Assembly (NCBI GenBank): GCA_964572845.1
Contig: CAZNFX010000011.1
Location: 1 to 64,000 of the forward strand
From: Bin55 sp964572845
GTDB taxonomy: Bacteria; Pseudomonadota; Gammaproteobacteria; Pseudomonadales; Azotimanducaceae
DNA: 64,000 nucleotides
Reading direction: 5' to 3'
The notes below the pieces were generated by a model. That model was not told the origin of the DNA. It was given only the letters and a program-made list of their open reading frames with translations, and did no database searches. The position numbers were made by a program, and so were the translations under genes. This document shows positions 63,801 through 64,000 of the stretch, in pieces (within the stretch, counting starts at the first letter, position 1; the number at the start of each line of letters is the position of its first letter).

Positions 63801-64000
63801 GGGGGCTGTCTTATAGAAATCAGCAGCACCCGACGAATCTTCCTCAAAGAGAAGCGCTAGGGGGTCGGCTTCACCGGTCAACAACTCGATAAAGTTTGAA
63901 CCAAACCGATTTAGCAGCGTAAGCTCGTACTGTCCATAGGGGTGCTTCTCACGAAGTTCATTGAACAGCTCGTTTGGCGATGACAATCCCTTGGGCAAGC
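57885..64000 (-). CDS. Type I polyketide synthase, 5'-truncated, ending in KS and degenerate AT
   Basis: 2037 residues are visible; the frame is open at the window edge, and the TTG at 63998 is not a start. Domains by visible residue: methyltransferase (LEVGAGTG 95-102), pseudo-KR about 275-475, enoylreductase about 490-808 (HAASGGVGLAAIQ at 631), ketoreductase about 820-1050 (TGGFGGIG 824-831; GQANHAAAN, His966 where Tyr is expected), ACP with Ser1129 in GMDSL, and ketosynthase about 1194-1640 with Cys1359 in DLACASSL, His1494 in EAHATG and His1534 in NFGHLE. The remainder is a shortened AT-like region with GSDVG (1846-1850) instead of GHSxG, ending with the typical linker LPTYRFDRESFW. No thioesterase. 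KS, AT and DH of the first module presumably lie upstream. Confidence 0.92.
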   Translation of the reverse strand, partial: LPKGLSSPNELFNELREKHPYGQYELTLLNRFGSNFIELLTGEADPLALLFEEDSSGAADFYKTAPVSIAGNRLLGDVIARLVNDLPEDRLLRVLEVGAGTGATTEIVFSELETKRLEYTYTDISPGFFSEAERNFEGNGIDIEYRPLDIENDPSAQGFEESYYDIVIAANVLHATRNLYETLSNCRQLLVPGGMLIALESLRGRAWQDLTFGFLDGWWRFNDPYRKNHALASPDIWRSALADSGYIDAVVFGDETISDTSGPLGSGTIVAQAPVKSTLKPGTWIIETDSGGLADRLAKKFQLIDQSVILTRFENSNSANAAKQDAEVGHNELPAVLAQITEEQPLRGVVHLAALDGRGVEATTHQLAQDIKNSAASALSLTQELMGAGVRPTNGTWFVTHGAQVLECEQTGMISGSALWGFGKVAGLESSFLGARMVDLDPDSDSFENLVDELLTPSEEDHLAFRRNSRYVARLVKASDNATRIQIPEDPEWILSSGDDGSLANVQTARFEQQPLQSREVRVQVETTGLNFSDVLVALGAQAPNASLGLEFAGYVTELASDVDEFVVGQRVVGMGFGTFGPEVTTHADLVAEAPPDLRLDQLATLPIVFATAGIAFDLAGLKAGDRVLVHAASGGVGLAAIQLVQAAGAEVFATASKPKQTFLRAMGIEHVFDSRQLDFGNEVLAATENEGVDIVLNSLTSEGFIDTSLACLKENGRFVEIGRLNILTPEQMAQTRPDVDYHILSLDELKRNEPQLVGRAFRKLVARFESGELNPLRHSKWPMAEIGDALQYMGSARHVGKLVLGMPALAHGNLKSDRSYLVTGGFGGIGCAVAVWLAENGAKNIVLNGRRDPEPEAMETIEQLRAQGIRIETQIADVTDTSSIDSMLDYIDREMPLLGGIVHSVGVLSDGSITNQTWERFEEVLWPKILGAWHLHQATRRLDLDLFVLFSSATGVLGNAGQANHAAANAFLDQLAAHRRSLGLCGQAIAWGAWSDIGEAAEQRERIATQLETTGTEWISPDLGIRTLDYLVSHDLKNPAAMSVDWAVLEQHLDTRPALLKELLATDEDASDSQSDAAGLDVDELRTVQASDRVDALMTFIQAQLQSILRLASPPSTTVGFFDLGMDSLMAVELRNRLLRVFEGEITVSRTAVFDYPNVEALADHLANELDQSSAPEELAGSMTTDLSSTSARKISVVGLACRLPGASDYIDFWKNLENGVANIGPNRGDDDRWAGVVGDKEAEEPYLRYGGYIDGLDKFDAAFFGIRPIEARLMDPRQRILLETCWEAIENAGIDPASLRGQRVGIYFGLGASEYRDLVNANGYEDNYIGTSSGMTTGRISYIFGFTGPAMSFDLACASSLVAIHEGVKALQTDEIDLALVGGANALLSQSIMRFHRELGLLAADGKCLPFDEDARGYVRGEGCGVLVLKRNDEAVRDGDPIWSTILGSAVNQNGASAGLTVPNGPAQEQLIRDAVARSGIDPSQLDYLEAHATGLSLSDPIEISAACSVYTASTDRDRPLILGSLKSNFGHLEWASGVAGTIKLILSMAQRKIPAQLHLERPSAQIEWQDLGVEVNRLPVDWPENDRHEVSAVSAFGMSGTNAHVIVEGNGFAKSGASRIASIPIAKGQPKLVEIDSLSIKSELDLGELRVEMPSRRERLLPLSAMSPESVVSMARKLASWLDEQVDQELSTQGIEELIADVSWTACVGRGHFDYRHVVTFSDYDELAQSLRSVSEKSVAPAVSNSSSNPDTAFALVGLPREWMAIGTALCKSEPSIDAIVNYCNELSLEREGIDIVTAMADFAEQKSEDNLDAWGYAATYALQVALAVYWQALGLSPKIIVGSDVGKVAAACIAQSVSLEQGLELAWSVGRNRKSGAESSDDANLDGSQIESPQAKIVDASTFLVAETSQELGNLLNGVATNAEIEAERQDAEGFKELGIDYLVEIGPDQYFNSTRLGSGQAVEEKLRVVRAVSKKSNDSDARPFSTTLLEGVKAAYEAHLSLNLRALFSGESRSRLTLPTYRFDRESFWFND

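Noticed and set aside
63980..63998. TTG at the window edge as PKS start
   Set aside because: The protein begins in the middle of a module just before a methyltransferase, so the gene must continue upstream.

Overview
The window is chromosomal DNA of a gammaproteobacterium (inference). The order trigger factor, clpP, clpX, HU, ppiD, followed by rnhA-dnaQ, is the gammaproteobacterial arrangement. NhaB, NudC, SohB, NfuA and cobalamin-dependent MetH fit the same group. Base composition is close to balanced. I saw no rRNA, tRNA, CRISPR array or insertion sequence. Two ankyrin proteins, a nitric oxide reductase, several secreted beta-rich or thioredoxin-like proteins and a type I polyketide synthase suggest an uncultured marine or host-associated lineage, but the sequence does not prove this.

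Layout. 1-6.4 kb is the protein quality-control block: trigger factor (cut at its 5' end), clpP, a small free-standing ClpX-type zinc finger, a hairpin-rich leader, clpX, HU and ppiD. The lon gene usually found between clpX and HU is absent. 6.4-14.7 kb holds rnhA-dnaQ, nhaB, nudC, an SCP2-like small protein, sohB overlapping a YhdH-type quinone reductase, a CPA2 cation/proton antiporter and an unknown protein. 14.9-20 kb holds two tandem CBM9-like/DUF5916 outer-membrane proteins. 20-26.5 kb holds a split-barrel oxidoreductase, an ankyrin protein, metH with a structured leader, and nfuA. 26.8-29.8 kb is the nitric oxide reductase locus: a small membrane protein, norC, norB and a c-type cytochrome. 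30-36.4 kb holds a single-chain biotin-dependent acyl-CoA carboxylase, two exported hypotheticals and aroA.

36.8-43.9 kb holds an outer-membrane barrel and two TlpA-like thioredoxin paralogues flanking an AbiEi/AbiEii-like pair. A 36-base TlpA remnant lies between the pair and the second paralogue. 44.4-53 kb is catabolic: acyl-CoA dehydrogenase, serine hydrolase, a secreted hypothetical, then a minus-strand run of TauD-type dioxygenase, PQQ-type dehydrogenase, ankyrin protein and epoxide hydrolase.

53.2-64 kb is the most distinctive region and reads as a biosynthetic locus. A tandemly duplicated cassette, about 1.53 kb per copy, holds an alpha/beta hydrolase convergent with a free acyl carrier protein. 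Next come an Sfp-type phosphopantetheinyl transferase, a third alpha/beta hydrolase, and a large PKS running off the window. The visible PKS order is methyltransferase, pseudo-KR, ER, KR, ACP, KS, then a degenerate acyltransferase-like C-terminus without its catalytic serine. The transferase would activate both the PKS carrier domain and the free carriers. The hydrolases are candidates for acyl release or transfer.
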